A stretch of 64,000 nt of DNA from Agromyces bracchium (GCF_009709675.1 NZ_WMLB01000016.1:1-64000), one strand, 5' to 3'; positions 7,514 to 15,764 are shown, counted from the first letter of the stretch. Notes: generated by a model not told the origin, from the letters alone. Made by a program: numbers and translations.

Positions 7514-9676
7514 TCAGCCGCGGAGCGCGAGCGCGAACGGCAGCACGTCGGTCGCGCCGGAGCGACGGAGTTCGCGCGCGGCGACCGTGAGCGTCCAGCG
7601 ACTGTCGGCGAGGTCGTCGACGAGCAGCACGCCGCCGACGGGCACGTCGAGGCCGTCGGCCGAGAAGCGGTTCCAGACTCCGGCGAGCCGGAACGCGCTG
7701 TTGCCGCCCGGGCCGCCGGTCGGCCCGCCGTCGACGGGGGCGAGTTCGCCGAGGTAGGGCAGACGGCCGACCTCGGCGAGGCCGCGCGCGAGGGAGCCGA
7801 CGAGCTGCGGGTGCGAGCGCGAGGGCACGGATGCCACGGCCACGGGCCGCTCCGCCCAGCCCCACTCGGCGAGCACGCGCACGCACGCGTCGAGCACGCG
7901 CGGCGGCAACGGCGCGTCCGGGGCGTTCGGTGCGAAGAGCTCGCGCAGCGTCGAGCCCCAGCCGAGGTCGGTCAGCCGCGCGAGCGCGCGACCCTCGCCG
8001 GCCTGCTCGCCGGCCGGGATGCGCCCCTTCACAGGCACGCCGAGCCGATCGGCGCCGGTCGGCCACGCGCGGCGCGGTTCGATCGGCACGCCGACCCGAT
8101 CGAGCGCGCTCGCGGCCGCGGCCGCGGCATCCGCGTCGACCTCGCCCGGATACCAGGCGCCCGCGCACCGGTCGCAGCGACCGCACGGCGCGGCCGTGTC
8201 GTCGTCGAGGGAGCGCTGCAGGAACGCCATGCGGCATCCGTCGGTCTGCTCGTACTCGAGCATGTGGCGCTGCTCGGCCTCGCGCTCCTCGGCGATGCGG
8301 CGATAGCGCTCGGCGTCGTAGCTCCACGGCTCGCCGGTCGCGACCCAGCCGCCCTGCACGCGGCGAACCGCGCCGTCGACGTCGAGCACCTTGAGCAGCA
8401 ACTCGAGCGGGGTTCGCCGGATGTCGACGCGCGCCTCGAGCGCCGGCGTCGAGAGCGGCACGTCGGAGAGCTCGTCGATGACGCGGCGGGCGCGCTCCTC
8501 GTCGGGCATGGATGCGGTCGCGAAGTAGTGCCAGATCGCCGGGTCCTCGCGGCCGGGGAGCAGGAGCACGTCGGCGTTCTCGCTCGCGCGCCCAGCGCGG
8601 CCGACCTGCTGGTAGTACGCGACCGGCGACAACGGCGCGCCGAGGTGCACGACGAAGCCGAGGTCGGGCTTGTCGAAGCCCATGCCGAGCGCGCTCGTCG
8701 CGATGAGCGCCTTGACCTCGTTGCGCTTCAGCAGCCCCTCGGACTCCTCGCGCTCGTCGGGGTCGGTCTGACCCGTGTAGGCGCGGACGTCGTGGCCGCG
8801 CTCGCGGAGCACCCGTGCGGTGTCGACGGCCGCCGACACCGTCAGCGCGTAGACGATGCCCGAGCCCGGGAGGTCGTCGAGGTGGTCGATCAGCCACGCG
8901 AGCCGGCCCGTCGAGTCGGGCAGGCGCAGCACGCCGAGCCGCAACGAGGACCGGGCCAGCGGCCCGCGGATCGTGAGCACGTCGGTGCCCAGCTGCTCCG
9001 CGACATCCGCTACGACTCGACTGTTCGCGGTCGCCGTCGTCGCGAGCACCGGCACACCGGCGGGGATCTCGGCGATGAGGTCGCGCAGGCGTCGGTAGTC
9101 GGGCCGGAAGTCATGGCCCCAATCGCTGATGCAGTGCGCCTCGTCGACCACGAGCATGCCGAGCCGGCGCACGAGCGACGGCAGCTGCTGCTCGCGGAAC
9201 GACGGGTTGTTCAGGCGCTCGGGTGAGACGAGCAACACGTCGACCTCGTCCGCGTCGAGGCGCGCGAGCACCTCCTGCCACTCGTGCGCGTTCGCCGAGT
9301 TGATCGAGACGGCCCGCACACCCGCGCGCTCGGCGGCCGCGACCTGGTCGCGCATGAGTGCGAGGAGCGGCGAGACCAGGATCGTCGGGCCGCCGCCCCT
9401 GCGCCGGAGCAGCAGCGTCGCGACGAAGTACACGGCCGACTTGCCCCACCCCGTGCGCTGCACGACGAGGGCGCGACGGCGGCCGGCCACCAGCGCCTCG
9501 ATCGCCTCGAACTGGCCGTCGTGGAACTCGGCGTCGTCGCGGCCGACGAGCTCGCGGAGCGCGGCGAGCGCCTCGGCGCGGAGGTCGGGGTCGAGGTCGG
9601 TCGCGCGGTCGGTCGCGCCGTCGGCTGCGAGGCCAGGCGCGCGGTCGGCGACGTCGTCGGGGTCGGGGGAGGGCAT
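7514..9676 (-). CDS. RecQ-like ATP-dependent DNA helicase with phosphoribosyltransferase-like C-terminus
   Basis: SF2 helicase, 720 residues, probably in DNA repair or recombination. Motifs seen: Q-motif-like FHDGQFEAIEAL, Walker A variant QRTGWGKSAVYF, VSPLLALMRDQ, DEAH in VVDEAHCISDWGHDFRPDYR (the RecQ signature), LATTATA, and QVGRAGR. A cysteine set (GCRMAF and CGRCDRC) matches the RecQ zinc-binding region. The last about 130 residues are not RecQ helicase: SVPSRSHPQLVGSLARGLAE and LLVDDLADSRWTLTVAARELR resemble the PRPP-loop region of type I phosphoribosyltransferases. The start at 9676 has GAGG upstream; an ATG at 9694 is possible. It is divergent from the TetR gene at 9768 and unrelated to phenylacetate metabolism. 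Confidence 0.88.
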   Translation of the reverse strand: MPSPDPDDVADRAPGLAADGATDRATDLDPDLRAEALAALRELVGRDDAEFHDGQFEAIEALVAGRRRALVVQRTGWGKSAVYFVATLLLRRRGGGPTILVSPLLALMRDQVAAAERAGVRAVSINSANAHEWQEVLARLDADEVDVLLVSPERLNNPSFREQQLPSLVRRLGMLVVDEAHCISDWGHDFRPDYRRLRDLIAEIPAGVPVLATTATANSRVVADVAEQLGTDVLTIRGPLARSSLRLGVLRLPDSTGRLAWLIDHLDDLPGSGIVYALTVSAAVDTARVLRERGHDVRAYTGQTDPDEREESEGLLKRNEVKALIATSALGMGFDKPDLGFVVHLGAPLSPVAYYQQVGRAGRASENADVLLLPGREDPAIWHYFATASMPDEERARRVIDELSDVPLSTPALEARVDIRRTPLELLLKVLDVDGAVRRVQGGWVATGEPWSYDAERYRRIAEEREAEQRHMLEYEQTDGCRMAFLQRSLDDDTAAPCGRCDRCAGAWYPGEVDADAAAAAASALDRVGVPIEPRRAWPTGADRLGVPVKGRIPAGEQAGEGRALARLTDLGWGSTLRELFAPNAPDAPLPPRVLDACVRVLAEWGWAERPVAVASVPSRSHPQLVGSLARGLAEVGRLPYLGELAPVDGGPTGGPGGNSAFRLAGVWNRFSADGLDVPVGGVLLVDDLADSRWTLTVAARELRRSGATDVLPFALALRG

Positions 9677-9732
9677 GCATCCAGCCTCGCGCATGCGGCC
9701 GACAGTCGCCGCACTCGGCCGCGGCGGGACGC

Positions 9733-9768
9733 TTGACGCGCAAAATGTGAGTCACTAACATTATCGCG
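9733..9768 (+). promoter_or_regulatory. TetR-gene promoter with embedded 19-bp operator
   Basis: TTGACG (9733-9738), 17 bases, TAACAT (9756-9761), then the GTG start codon six bases on, so the transcript is probably leaderless. Spanning spacer and -10 is a near-perfect palindrome AATGTnAGTcACTnACATT (9744-9762), the expected autorepression site of the TetR protein encoded immediately downstream. Confidence 0.8.
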
Positions 9769-10340
9769 TGACCATCGACACGAACCGTCGCCCCTCGAAG
9801 CGCGAGCGCACGCTCGCCGCGCTCGTCGAGCACGGCCTCGACCTGTTCGAGCGCCAGGGCTACGACCAGACGACCGTCGCGCAGATCGCGCGGGCGGCGG
9901 GCGTCACCGAGATGACGTTCTTCCGGTACTTCCCTGCGAAGGAGCACCTGCTCCTCGACGACCCGTACGACCCGCAGCTCACCGCCGCCGTCGCCGCGCA
10001 ACCGCGCGACCTTCCGCCGTTCCTGCGGGCCGCACGCGGCATCCGTGCGGCCTGGCGTGCGCTGCCCGAGCCCGAGACGCCGAGCATCCGCCGCCGCGTC
10101 CGCATCGCCGCGGGCACGCCCTCGCTCCGCGGGGCCATGTGGCGCAACACCGGCAACACTGAACGCGCGATCGTCGAGCAGCTCGTCGCCGACGGCGCGA
10201 GCCCCGACGAGGCGCGGGTCGCCGCAGCATCCGTTCTCGCCGCCCTCGTCGCCGGCCTCTTCCTCTGGGCCGAACAGGAGCGGACCACGCTCGCCGACGC
10301 GATCGAGCGCGCGCTCGACGTCATCGAGGTGGGCGCATGA
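9768..10340 (+). CDS. TetR family transcriptional regulator of the adjacent ABC transporter
   Basis: DNA-binding repressor of 190 residues. The N-terminal TetR helix-turn-helix is clear: TLAALVEHGLDLFERQGYDQTTVAQIARAAGVTEMTFFRYFPAKEHLLL (about residues 14-62). The remaining helical domain would bind an unknown ligand. The GTG at 9768 lies six bases after a good -10 hexamer and just after a palindrome in the promoter, implying autoregulation. The stop overlaps the ATP-binding protein start (ATGA), so regulator and transporter form one operon, typical of exporters induced by their substrate. Confidence 0.88.
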   Translation: MTIDTNRRPSKRERTLAALVEHGLDLFERQGYDQTTVAQIARAAGVTEMTFFRYFPAKEHLLLDDPYDPQLTAAVAAQPRDLPPFLRAARGIRAAWRALPEPETPSIRRRVRIAAGTPSLRGAMWRNTGNTERAIVEQLVADGASPDEARVAAASVLAALVAGLFLWAEQERTTLADAIERALDVIEVGA

Positions 10341-11074
10341 GCGCCGCACTCCGCTTCGAGGCCAGCAGCCTCGCCCGCAACTTCCGCGGTGGCGCGGGCG
10401 TGCATGGCATCGACCTCGATGTCGCCGCGGGCGAGATCCACGCGCTCGTCGGCCTGAACGGCGCCGGCAAGACCACGATCATGCGGCTGCTGCTCGGTAT
10501 GCTGCGACCCGACGCCGGCGCCGTGCGCGTGTGCGGCGTCGAGGTGGGCCGAGCGGATGCCGCGACCTGGTCGCGCGTCGGCCAGCTCGTCGAGCACCCG
10601 CTCGCCTACGCCGAGCTCACCGGCCGCGCGAACCTCGAGGTCGCGGCGCGGCTGCACGGCCTCGACCGGGCGCAGGGCGGTGCGGCGGTCGACCGGGCCA
10701 TCGAGGAGTTCGACCTCGGTCGCTACGCCGGCGTCCGTGCGAGCCGGCTCTCGCTCGGCAACCGCCAGCGCGTTGGCATCGCGGGGGCGCTGCTGCACGA
10801 GCCCGAGGCGATCGTGCTCGACGAGCCGACGAACGGGCTCGACCCGGCGGGAGTCATCGTCCTGCGCGAGTCGCTGCTGCGCCGCGCGGCGGCGGGAGCC
10901 GGCATCCTCGTCTCGAGCCACCACCTCGACGAGGTCGCGCGCGTCGCCGACCGCATCACGGTCGTCAACGACGGTCGGGTCATCGGATCGCTCGATCCGG
11001 GCGGGTTCGACCTCGAGCGCGCGTTCTTCGCGCTCGTCCACGGCGACGACGAGACGCGGAGGGCGGCGGCATGA
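10337..11074 (+). CDS. ABC transporter ATP-binding protein
   Basis: ATPase subunit of an exporter, 245 residues. Walker A is VGLNGAGKTT, the signature region reads RLSLGNRQRVGIAGAL, Walker B is AIVLDEPTNGLDPAG, and the switch histidine lies in LVSSHHLDE. The sequence resembles the CcmA/DrrA-type ATPases of two-component multidrug or antibiotic exporters. It overlaps the TetR gene upstream and the permease gene downstream by four bases each. The transported substrate is unknown. Confidence 0.9.
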   Translation: MSAALRFEASSLARNFRGGAGVHGIDLDVAAGEIHALVGLNGAGKTTIMRLLLGMLRPDAGAVRVCGVEVGRADAATWSRVGQLVEHPLAYAELTGRANLEVAARLHGLDRAQGGAAVDRAIEEFDLGRYAGVRASRLSLGNRQRVGIAGALLHEPEAIVLDEPTNGLDPAGVIVLRESLLRRAAAGAGILVSSHHLDEVARVADRITVVNDGRVIGSLDPGGFDLERAFFALVHGDDETRRAAA

Positions 11075-11964
11075 ACGGGGTGCGCACGGGCGGGCGCGGC
11101 GGCCCGAGCGGGGTGCGCACGGGCACAGGACGCTGCGGCGTCGGCCCGGTCGGGCCCGGCCCGTTCGCCGCGCGGGGTGCCGGCCTCGGATTCACCCGCT
11201 GCCTCGTCGGCCTCCGCGCGGGCGTCGCCGTCGAGGCGCGCAAGGCGATGGCCTCGCGCGTGATGGCCTCGACCACGCTGCTCCTCGTCGTCGGCGTGGG
11301 CGTGCTCGCCCTCGGCATGCTGCTGGCCGCGGCATCCGGCGACGAACAGGTGCTCGCCAAGCTCGGCCCGCTCGCGGGCGCGCCGGGGTGGACCGGCCTC
11401 GTCGGCGTCGTACTCCAGATCACCGCGGCGGCAGGCGTGCTCGCGTTCGGCGTCGCCCTCAGTTGGATGCTCGGCCGCGAGTTCGCCGACGGCACCGTCG
11501 CAGCGCTCTTCGGCCTCCCGGTGTCGCGGCCCGCGATCGCGCTCGGCAAGCTCGTCGTCTACCTCGCCTGGTCGGTGGTCGTCGCGGTCGCACTCACGGG
11601 CGTCATCGCGATCGTCGGGTTCGCGATGGGTTTCGGGGCGACGGATGCCGCGGGCGTCCGCGCGCTCGCCCGGATCCCGGTGCTCGTGGTGCTCTCCGCG
11701 CTCATCGCCGTGCCGGCCGGATGGGTCGCGACCATCGGGCGGGGTCTGCTGCCCGGGATCGCCGCGACCGTCGGGATCATCGTGGTCGCCCAGGTCTCGG
11801 CGATCGCCGATGTGGGCGTATGGGTGCCGCTCGTCGCGCCCGCGCTCTGGGCGATCGCGCCCGACGCGGTGCCGGCGGCCGCGCTGCTCATCGTGCCGAC
11901 GGTGCCGCTCGCGTTCGGCGCGCTGTGCGCGCTCGCGTGGTCGCGGCTGCAGCTGGATCGCTGA
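11071..11964 (+). CDS. ABC transporter permease
   Basis: Integral membrane partner of the preceding ATPase, 297 residues. After a Gly/Arg-rich N-terminal stretch with a repeated GVRTG (residues 3-7 and 14-18), hydrophobic segments begin at about residue 70 (TTLLLVVGVGVLALGMLLAAA) and six transmembrane helices can be counted to the C-terminus, as in ABC-2 type permeases. Start overlaps the ATPase stop (ATGA). The true start could be slightly downstream, because the first about 50 residues look unlike a conserved domain. Last gene of the TetR-ATPase-permease operon. Confidence 0.82.
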   Translation: MNGVRTGGRGGPSGVRTGTGRCGVGPVGPGPFAARGAGLGFTRCLVGLRAGVAVEARKAMASRVMASTTLLLVVGVGVLALGMLLAAASGDEQVLAKLGPLAGAPGWTGLVGVVLQITAAAGVLAFGVALSWMLGREFADGTVAALFGLPVSRPAIALGKLVVYLAWSVVVAVALTGVIAIVGFAMGFGATDAAGVRALARIPVLVVLSALIAVPAGWVATIGRGLLPGIAATVGIIVVAQVSAIADVGVWVPLVAPALWAIAPDAVPAAALLIVPTVPLAFGALCALAWSRLQLDR

Positions 11965-12052
11965 GGCGGCGGCTGCGCTGCCGGCGTCGCGCGGCGCCTC
12001 GCGACATCCGACGAACTTGACCGCGCCCGCGTCGCCGGTCACGCTGGACCGC

Positions 12053-12715
12053 ATGCCCCACCAGCACCCGCTCCACGCCGACGTCGACGTGCCGTGCCTC
12101 TGCTGCGGGAGCGTGCAGCGCTTCCGGTTCGCGTCGGCGTCCGACCAGGTGGTGTGCGGGCACTGCCGATCGCACCTCGGCCCCGAGCGGGCGGAGCAGC
12201 GCGACCGCGAGCACATCGCGCTGTGGTGCGGCATCCTCGAGGCGCACGATTCCGACGCGCGCGACGCGGCCGCGGAGGCGTCGGCCGCCGCGGGGGAGGC
12301 GGCCGAACTCGTGGCCCGACTCACCGCGGAGCGTGACCAGTTGCGGGCGGGCGCCATCGACACCGCGAGCGAGGTCGGCGCGGCGCTCCAGGACCAGCTT
12401 CGCGACGACCGCGTGCGGCGCGCCGAGCGCGCGACCCAGCTCACCGCGAAGCGCGTCGACACGGCGATGGTCGCACTCTGGCGACTGCAGGCGTTCCACC
12501 ACCCCGATCCGAAGAAGCCGGGATCGTGCGTGTGCGGCCGCACGCTGCCGACCTGCGGCGAGAGCCGGGTCCTCGAGGCCGTGCGGCAGGAGATGCGCGA
12601 CTGGGAGCGGCGCAACCTCGAGCTTCTCCGCGCCGGCAAGCGGCACGGGCTGCCGCCCGAGCATCCCGAGGTCGGCGCGGCCGGCCCGGCGGGCGGTGGC
12701 GCAGGCGGTCGCTGA
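12053..12715 (+). CDS. hypothetical zinc-ribbon/coiled-coil protein
   Basis: Protein of 220 residues, not assigned to a named family. The N-terminus has a probable zinc ribbon (CLCCGS ... CGHC, about residues 15-40). The middle (about 60-150) is Ala/Glu/Arg-rich and probably coiled coil. A second Cys cluster (CVCGRTLPTC) follows near residue 165. The ATG at 12053 lies 7 bases after a -10-like CACGCT, the leaderless pattern also seen at other genes here. It is separated from the ABC operon by 88 bases and followed by a hairpin repeat. Function unknown; metal and nucleic-acid binding are possibilities only. Confidence 0.65.
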   Translation: MPHQHPLHADVDVPCLCCGSVQRFRFASASDQVVCGHCRSHLGPERAEQRDREHIALWCGILEAHDSDARDAAAEASAAAGEAAELVARLTAERDQLRAGAIDTASEVGAALQDQLRDDRVRRAERATQLTAKRVDTAMVALWRLQAFHHPDPKKPGSCVCGRTLPTCGESRVLEAVRQEMRDWERRNLELLRAGKRHGLPPEHPEVGAAGPAGGGAGGR

Positions 12716-12754
12716 GCGCGGGCGACCGGCAGGGTCCGGGCGACGGCGTGGGTT

Positions 12755-12850
12755 GTCGTCACGATCGGCGGGTGCCGGGCGGGCCCCGACCCGCCGATCG
12801 TGACGACGACCGGAACGGGACGGTCGGCGATCAGGGGCGCGGAGCGCCGG
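12755..12850. repeat. hairpin-plus-tail repeat, copy 1
   Basis: A perfect 19-bp stem (12755-12773 with 12789-12807, GTCGTCACGATCGGCGGGT) and, 17 bases on, a 26-base segment (12825-12850, beginning CGGCGATCAGGGGCGCGGAG) that recurs identically at 13581-13606. In copy 2 that segment is the 3' end of the TetR gene. Here it is an orphan next to the hairpin, suggesting duplication of a gene-end-plus-terminator unit. Confidence 0.75.
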
Positions 12851-12918
12851 GCCGGCGGGAACGCGACGTCGGCGACGGCACGGGTCCCCGGTCGTCCGAA
12901 CGGACCCGGCGAGTCGCG

Positions 12919-13302
12919 TCAGGTCGCCGGGGTCGCCGCCCCTTCGCCGGCCCACGCGATCGCGTCGTCGAGGTGCGCGAGGGGGAACGCCTTGAACTGC
13001 CCCGGCACCAGCCCGCCGAACGCGACCGCGATCCCGATGAGCACGTCGCGGTCGGTCACGAGCGCCGCGCGGTCCCAGAGTGACAGCGGTCGGCCGATGA
13101 GTTTCGCGTCCTCGACCATCGCACCGAGCGAGTAGTGGTCGAACTCCTCGCCGAGGACGATCACGAAGTCGAGCTTGCCCGTCGTCTCGATCGCGGCATC
13201 CATCGCCGGATCGAGCACCTCGCGGTAGTCACCCGCGGTCACGGTCCCCACCGCACGGAAGCCGATCACACCCTCGGGCAGGCCGTCGAGCAGTTCGATC
13301 AT
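12919..13302 (-). CDS. SpoIIAA-like (STAS/SEC14-type fold) protein
   Basis: Small cytosolic protein of 127 residues beginning MIELLDGLPEGVIGFRAVGTVTAGDY. The pattern of a short beta strand, a GFxAxGxVTxxDY motif, a central FVIVLGEEF strand and an alternating helix-strand fold matches the SpoIIAA-like protein family, which has no defined biochemical role. The ATG at 13302 is preceded by GAGAAGGGGG at good spacing; an upstream GTG/ATG extension would encode Arg/Pro-rich low-conservation sequence. It is flanked on both sides by copies of a hairpin repeat (12755 and 13480). Confidence 0.72.
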   Translation of the reverse strand: MIELLDGLPEGVIGFRAVGTVTAGDYREVLDPAMDAAIETTGKLDFVIVLGEEFDHYSLGAMVEDAKLIGRPLSLWDRAALVTDRDVLIGIAVAFGGLVPGQFKAFPLAHLDDAIAWAGEGAATPAT

Positions 13303-13479
13303 CGGGTCCCCCTTCTCCCGGCGCCAGTCTGGCAGCGGGTCGGGGCGGATGTCACGGCTCGCGTGCGGCATGGATCCGCGTCGCCCGCGGGGCGGGTGCA
13401 CTCGGTCGCAACCCATCGACGGTCCGACCGCCGCGGCCGGCCGGCTGGCACGCGGCGCGGCGTGGCCGGGCGGCGCCGG

Positions 13480-13606
13480 GTCGTCGTCACGATCGGCGGG
13501 TGCCGGGCCGGCGTGACCCGCCTTTCGTGACGACGACCCGGATGGCGAGCGGCGAGCCGCGTGGCGCGGATGGCGCTCGGCGGCGATCAGGGGCGCGGAG
13601 CGCCGG
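13480..13606. repeat. hairpin-plus-tail repeat, copy 2 (overlaps 3' end of paaR-like gene)
   Basis: A 22-bp stem with two mismatches (13480-13501 with 13516-13537) has the same sequence as copy 1, and the 26-base tail 13581-13606 is identical to 12825-12850. Here the tail encodes the last codons and stop of the minus-strand TetR gene, so the hairpin is in terminator position for that gene. Confidence 0.75.
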
Positions 13607-14204
13607 CGGGCACACGCAGGCCGTCGAGCGCGACGGCCACGACGTCGTCGGCCAGCCGCGCGGCATCCTCACGGCCGCCGGGCCGGTACCACTCGACGAT
13701 CGAGTTGATCATGCCGAACAGCAGGCGCTCGACGATGCGCACGTCGATGTCTGAGCGGAGCGACCCCTCGGTCTGCGCCTCCGCGACGAGCGCCGTGACC
13801 CGCTTGTCGAACGCGCGCCGGCGCGCGAGCGCGCGCCGCTCGACCTCGGTGTTGCCGCGCACGCGCAGCAGCAGCGTCACGTACGGGAGCTGGTCGACGA
13901 GCACGCGGACCGCGCCGCGGAGCACCCCGTCGAGCCGGTCGGCGGCGCTGCCGCCCGCGGCCTCGGTCTCGTCGAGCACGCCCTCGAGCGAGCCCAGCGC
14001 CTGGTCGAGTGCGCGGTCGAGGATCTCGTCCTTCGAGCTGAAGTGGTGGTAGATCGCCGACTTCGAGAGGCCCAGGCGGTCGGCGAGCACGCCCATCGAG
14101 GTCGCGTCGTAGCCGTACTCGTTGAAGGCGGCCACGGCGACCTCGAGGATGCCCTGCTGGTCGTATCCCGGGCGGCCTCGTCGGAGCGTGGAGTTCGGTG
14201 ACAT
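13587..14204 (-). CDS. paaR: TetR family repressor of phenylacetate catabolism
   Basis: Regulator of 205 residues with a TetR helix-turn-helix (ILEVAVAAFNEYGYDATSMGVLADRLGLSKSAIYHHFSSKDEIL, about residues 19-62) and a helical ligand domain. It stands beside paaK within the paa cluster and is transcribed in the same direction as paaK. Actinobacterial PaaR proteins bind palindromic sites at paa promoters and release DNA with phenylacetyl-CoA. The shared operator-like sequence at 1773 and 16351 fits that role. Start at 14204 gives MSPNSTLRRGRPGYDQQ, a usual TetR N-terminus. The last codons overlap a repeat also present downstream. The regulatory target is inferred. Confidence 0.82.
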   Translation of the reverse strand: MSPNSTLRRGRPGYDQQGILEVAVAAFNEYGYDATSMGVLADRLGLSKSAIYHHFSSKDEILDRALDQALGSLEGVLDETEAAGGSAADRLDGVLRGAVRVLVDQLPYVTLLLRVRGNTEVERRALARRRAFDKRVTALVAEAQTEGSLRSDIDVRIVERLLFGMINSIVEWYRPGGREDAARLADDVVAVALDGLRVPAGAPRP

Positions 14205-14226
14205 CCGCTTCAGTCTGTCAGGGCCG

Positions 14227-14380
14227 GGTCTCGATACGGCGCTGGCGCGCCTACTCGACCACCGAGGGGGTGCGGCGCTGGCGCGCCTGCTCGACCACCG
14301 AGGGGGTGCGGCGCTGGCGCGCCTGCTCGACCACCGAGGCGGTGCGGCGCCGGCGCACCTGCTCGACCACCCAGGCCGCG
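14227..14380. repeat. 36-bp tandem repeat derived from the dispersed hairpin repeat
   Basis: Four consecutive units of period 36 start at 14238, 14274, 14310 and 14346, each reading approximately GGCGCTGGCGCGCCTGCTCG plus ACCACCGAGGGGGTGC. The first unit has the complete dispersed-repeat arms (GGTCTCGATACG at 14227), so the array looks like local amplification of one dispersed copy. It fills the space between paaK and paaR; no gene is seen in it. Confidence 0.88.
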
Positions 14381-14382
14381 CA

Positions 14383-15741
14383 TCACTGCGGCTCGCGCAG
14401 GTCGTAGACGCGCTTGTACTTGCCCTCGCTGCGCGGCAGCGTGCCGGGCTCCTCGAGCCGCACGGTCACCGACGAGCCGATGAACTCCTTGATGCGGCCG
14501 GCGAGCACGACGGTCGCCGCCCGGCACGCCTCGACCTCGAGGTCGGGGTGGCGCTCGATGCGGACCGTGAGGTCGTCCATGTGCCCGGTGCGCGTGAGCT
14601 CGAGGATGAAGTGCGGCGTCAGGTGCTCGATGCCGAGCACGAGCTCCTCGATCTGCGTCGGGAAGAGGTTCACGCCGCGCAGGATGATCATGTCGTCGTT
14701 GCGACCGGTGATCTTCTCGATGCGGCGCATGCCGGGTCGAGCGGTGCCGGGCAGCAGGCGGGTCAGGTCGCGCGTGCGGTAGCGGATGACCGGGAACGCC
14801 TCCTTCGTCAGCGAGGTGAAGACGAGTTCGCCCTTCTCGCCGTCGGCCACCGGTTCGCCGGTCTCGCCGTCGATGACCTCGGGGAGGAAGTGGTCCTCCC
14901 AGACGTGCGGGCCGTCCTTCGTCTCGACGCACTCGTTGGCGACACCGGGGCCCATGACCTCGCTGAGGCCGAAGATGTCGACGGCGTCGATGCCCATGCG
15001 CTCCTCGATGCGGCGGCGCATCTCGTTCGTCCACGGCTCGGCGCCGAGGATCGCGACCTTGAGCGACGTCGAGCGCGGGTCGATGCCCGCCTCCTCCATC
15101 GCGTCGGCGATCGTGAGCAGGTAGCTCGGCGTGCACATGATGGCGTCGGGCTCGAAGTCGCGGATGAGCTGAACCTGGCGCGCGGTCTGGCCGCCCGACA
15201 TCGGGATGACGGTCGCGCCGAGCTTCTCGATGCCGGCGTGCGCGCCGAGGCCGCCGGTGAACAGCCCGTAGCCGTACGCGTTGTGCACCTTCATGCCGGG
15301 GCGCACACCGGAGGCGCGCAGGCACCGGGCGACGAGCGTCGCCCACCGGTCGAGGTCGTCGCGCGTGTAGCCGACGACGGTCGGGCGACCGGTCGTGCCG
15401 GACGAGGCGTGGATGCGCGCGACCTGCTCCATCGGCACGGCGAACATGCCGAACGGGTAGGTCTGCCGCAGGTCGTCCTTGGTCGTGAAGGGGAGCTTCG
15501 CGACATCCGCCAGCGTCTGGATGTCGTCGGGGTGCACGCCGTGCTCGTCGAACTTGCGGCGGTAGAGGGGCACGTTCTCGTAGGCGTGGCGCACGGTCCA
15601 CTGCAGCCGCTCGAGCTGGAGGGCCTCGATCTCGGCGCGGCTCATGCGCTCCTCGGGGTCGAGCTGGTCGAGCGCGGCGGGCACGAGGCCTGAGATCGTG
15701 GGCTTGAGGCTGGGGGACTGCGGAAGGGTCGTCGTCGACAC
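14383..15741 (-). CDS. paaK: phenylacetate-CoA ligase
   Basis: Activates phenylacetate to phenylacetyl-CoA with ATP and CoA, the first committed step of the pathway, in the cytoplasm. 452 residues, within the normal PaaK length of about 430-450. The AMP-binding P-loop reads ASSGTTGRPTVVGYT (about 113-127). GYGLFTGGLGAHAGIEKLG and FGLSEVMGPGVANEC are characteristic of the PaaK branch of adenylate-forming enzymes. The C-terminal domain holds RTRDLTRLLPG and the catalytic-lysine tail EGKYKRVYDLRE. Start at 15741 gives MSTTTLPQSPSLKPT. It lies downstream of paaI on the same strand with a hairpin repeat between them. Confidence 0.95.
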   Translation of the reverse strand: MSTTTLPQSPSLKPTISGLVPAALDQLDPEERMSRAEIEALQLERLQWTVRHAYENVPLYRRKFDEHGVHPDDIQTLADVAKLPFTTKDDLRQTYPFGMFAVPMEQVARIHASSGTTGRPTVVGYTRDDLDRWATLVARCLRASGVRPGMKVHNAYGYGLFTGGLGAHAGIEKLGATVIPMSGGQTARQVQLIRDFEPDAIMCTPSYLLTIADAMEEAGIDPRSTSLKVAILGAEPWTNEMRRRIEERMGIDAVDIFGLSEVMGPGVANECVETKDGPHVWEDHFLPEVIDGETGEPVADGEKGELVFTSLTKEAFPVIRYRTRDLTRLLPGTARPGMRRIEKITGRNDDMIILRGVNLFPTQIEELVLGIEHLTPHFILELTRTGHMDDLTVRIERHPDLEVEACRAATVVLAGRIKEFIGSSVTVRLEEPGTLPRSEGKYKRVYDLREPQ

Positions 15742-15764
15742 GGGAGGTTCCTATCGATCGTGGT

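Noticed and set aside
7514..13302. An integrated mobile element carrying the RecQ-like and ABC genes
   Set aside because: No integrase, transposase, attachment site or base-composition change is visible; kept only as a possible rearrangement.
14238..14380. CRISPR-like array because of regular 36-bp units
   Set aside because: Units are contiguous without unique spacers and derive from the dispersed hairpin repeat; no cas genes are present.
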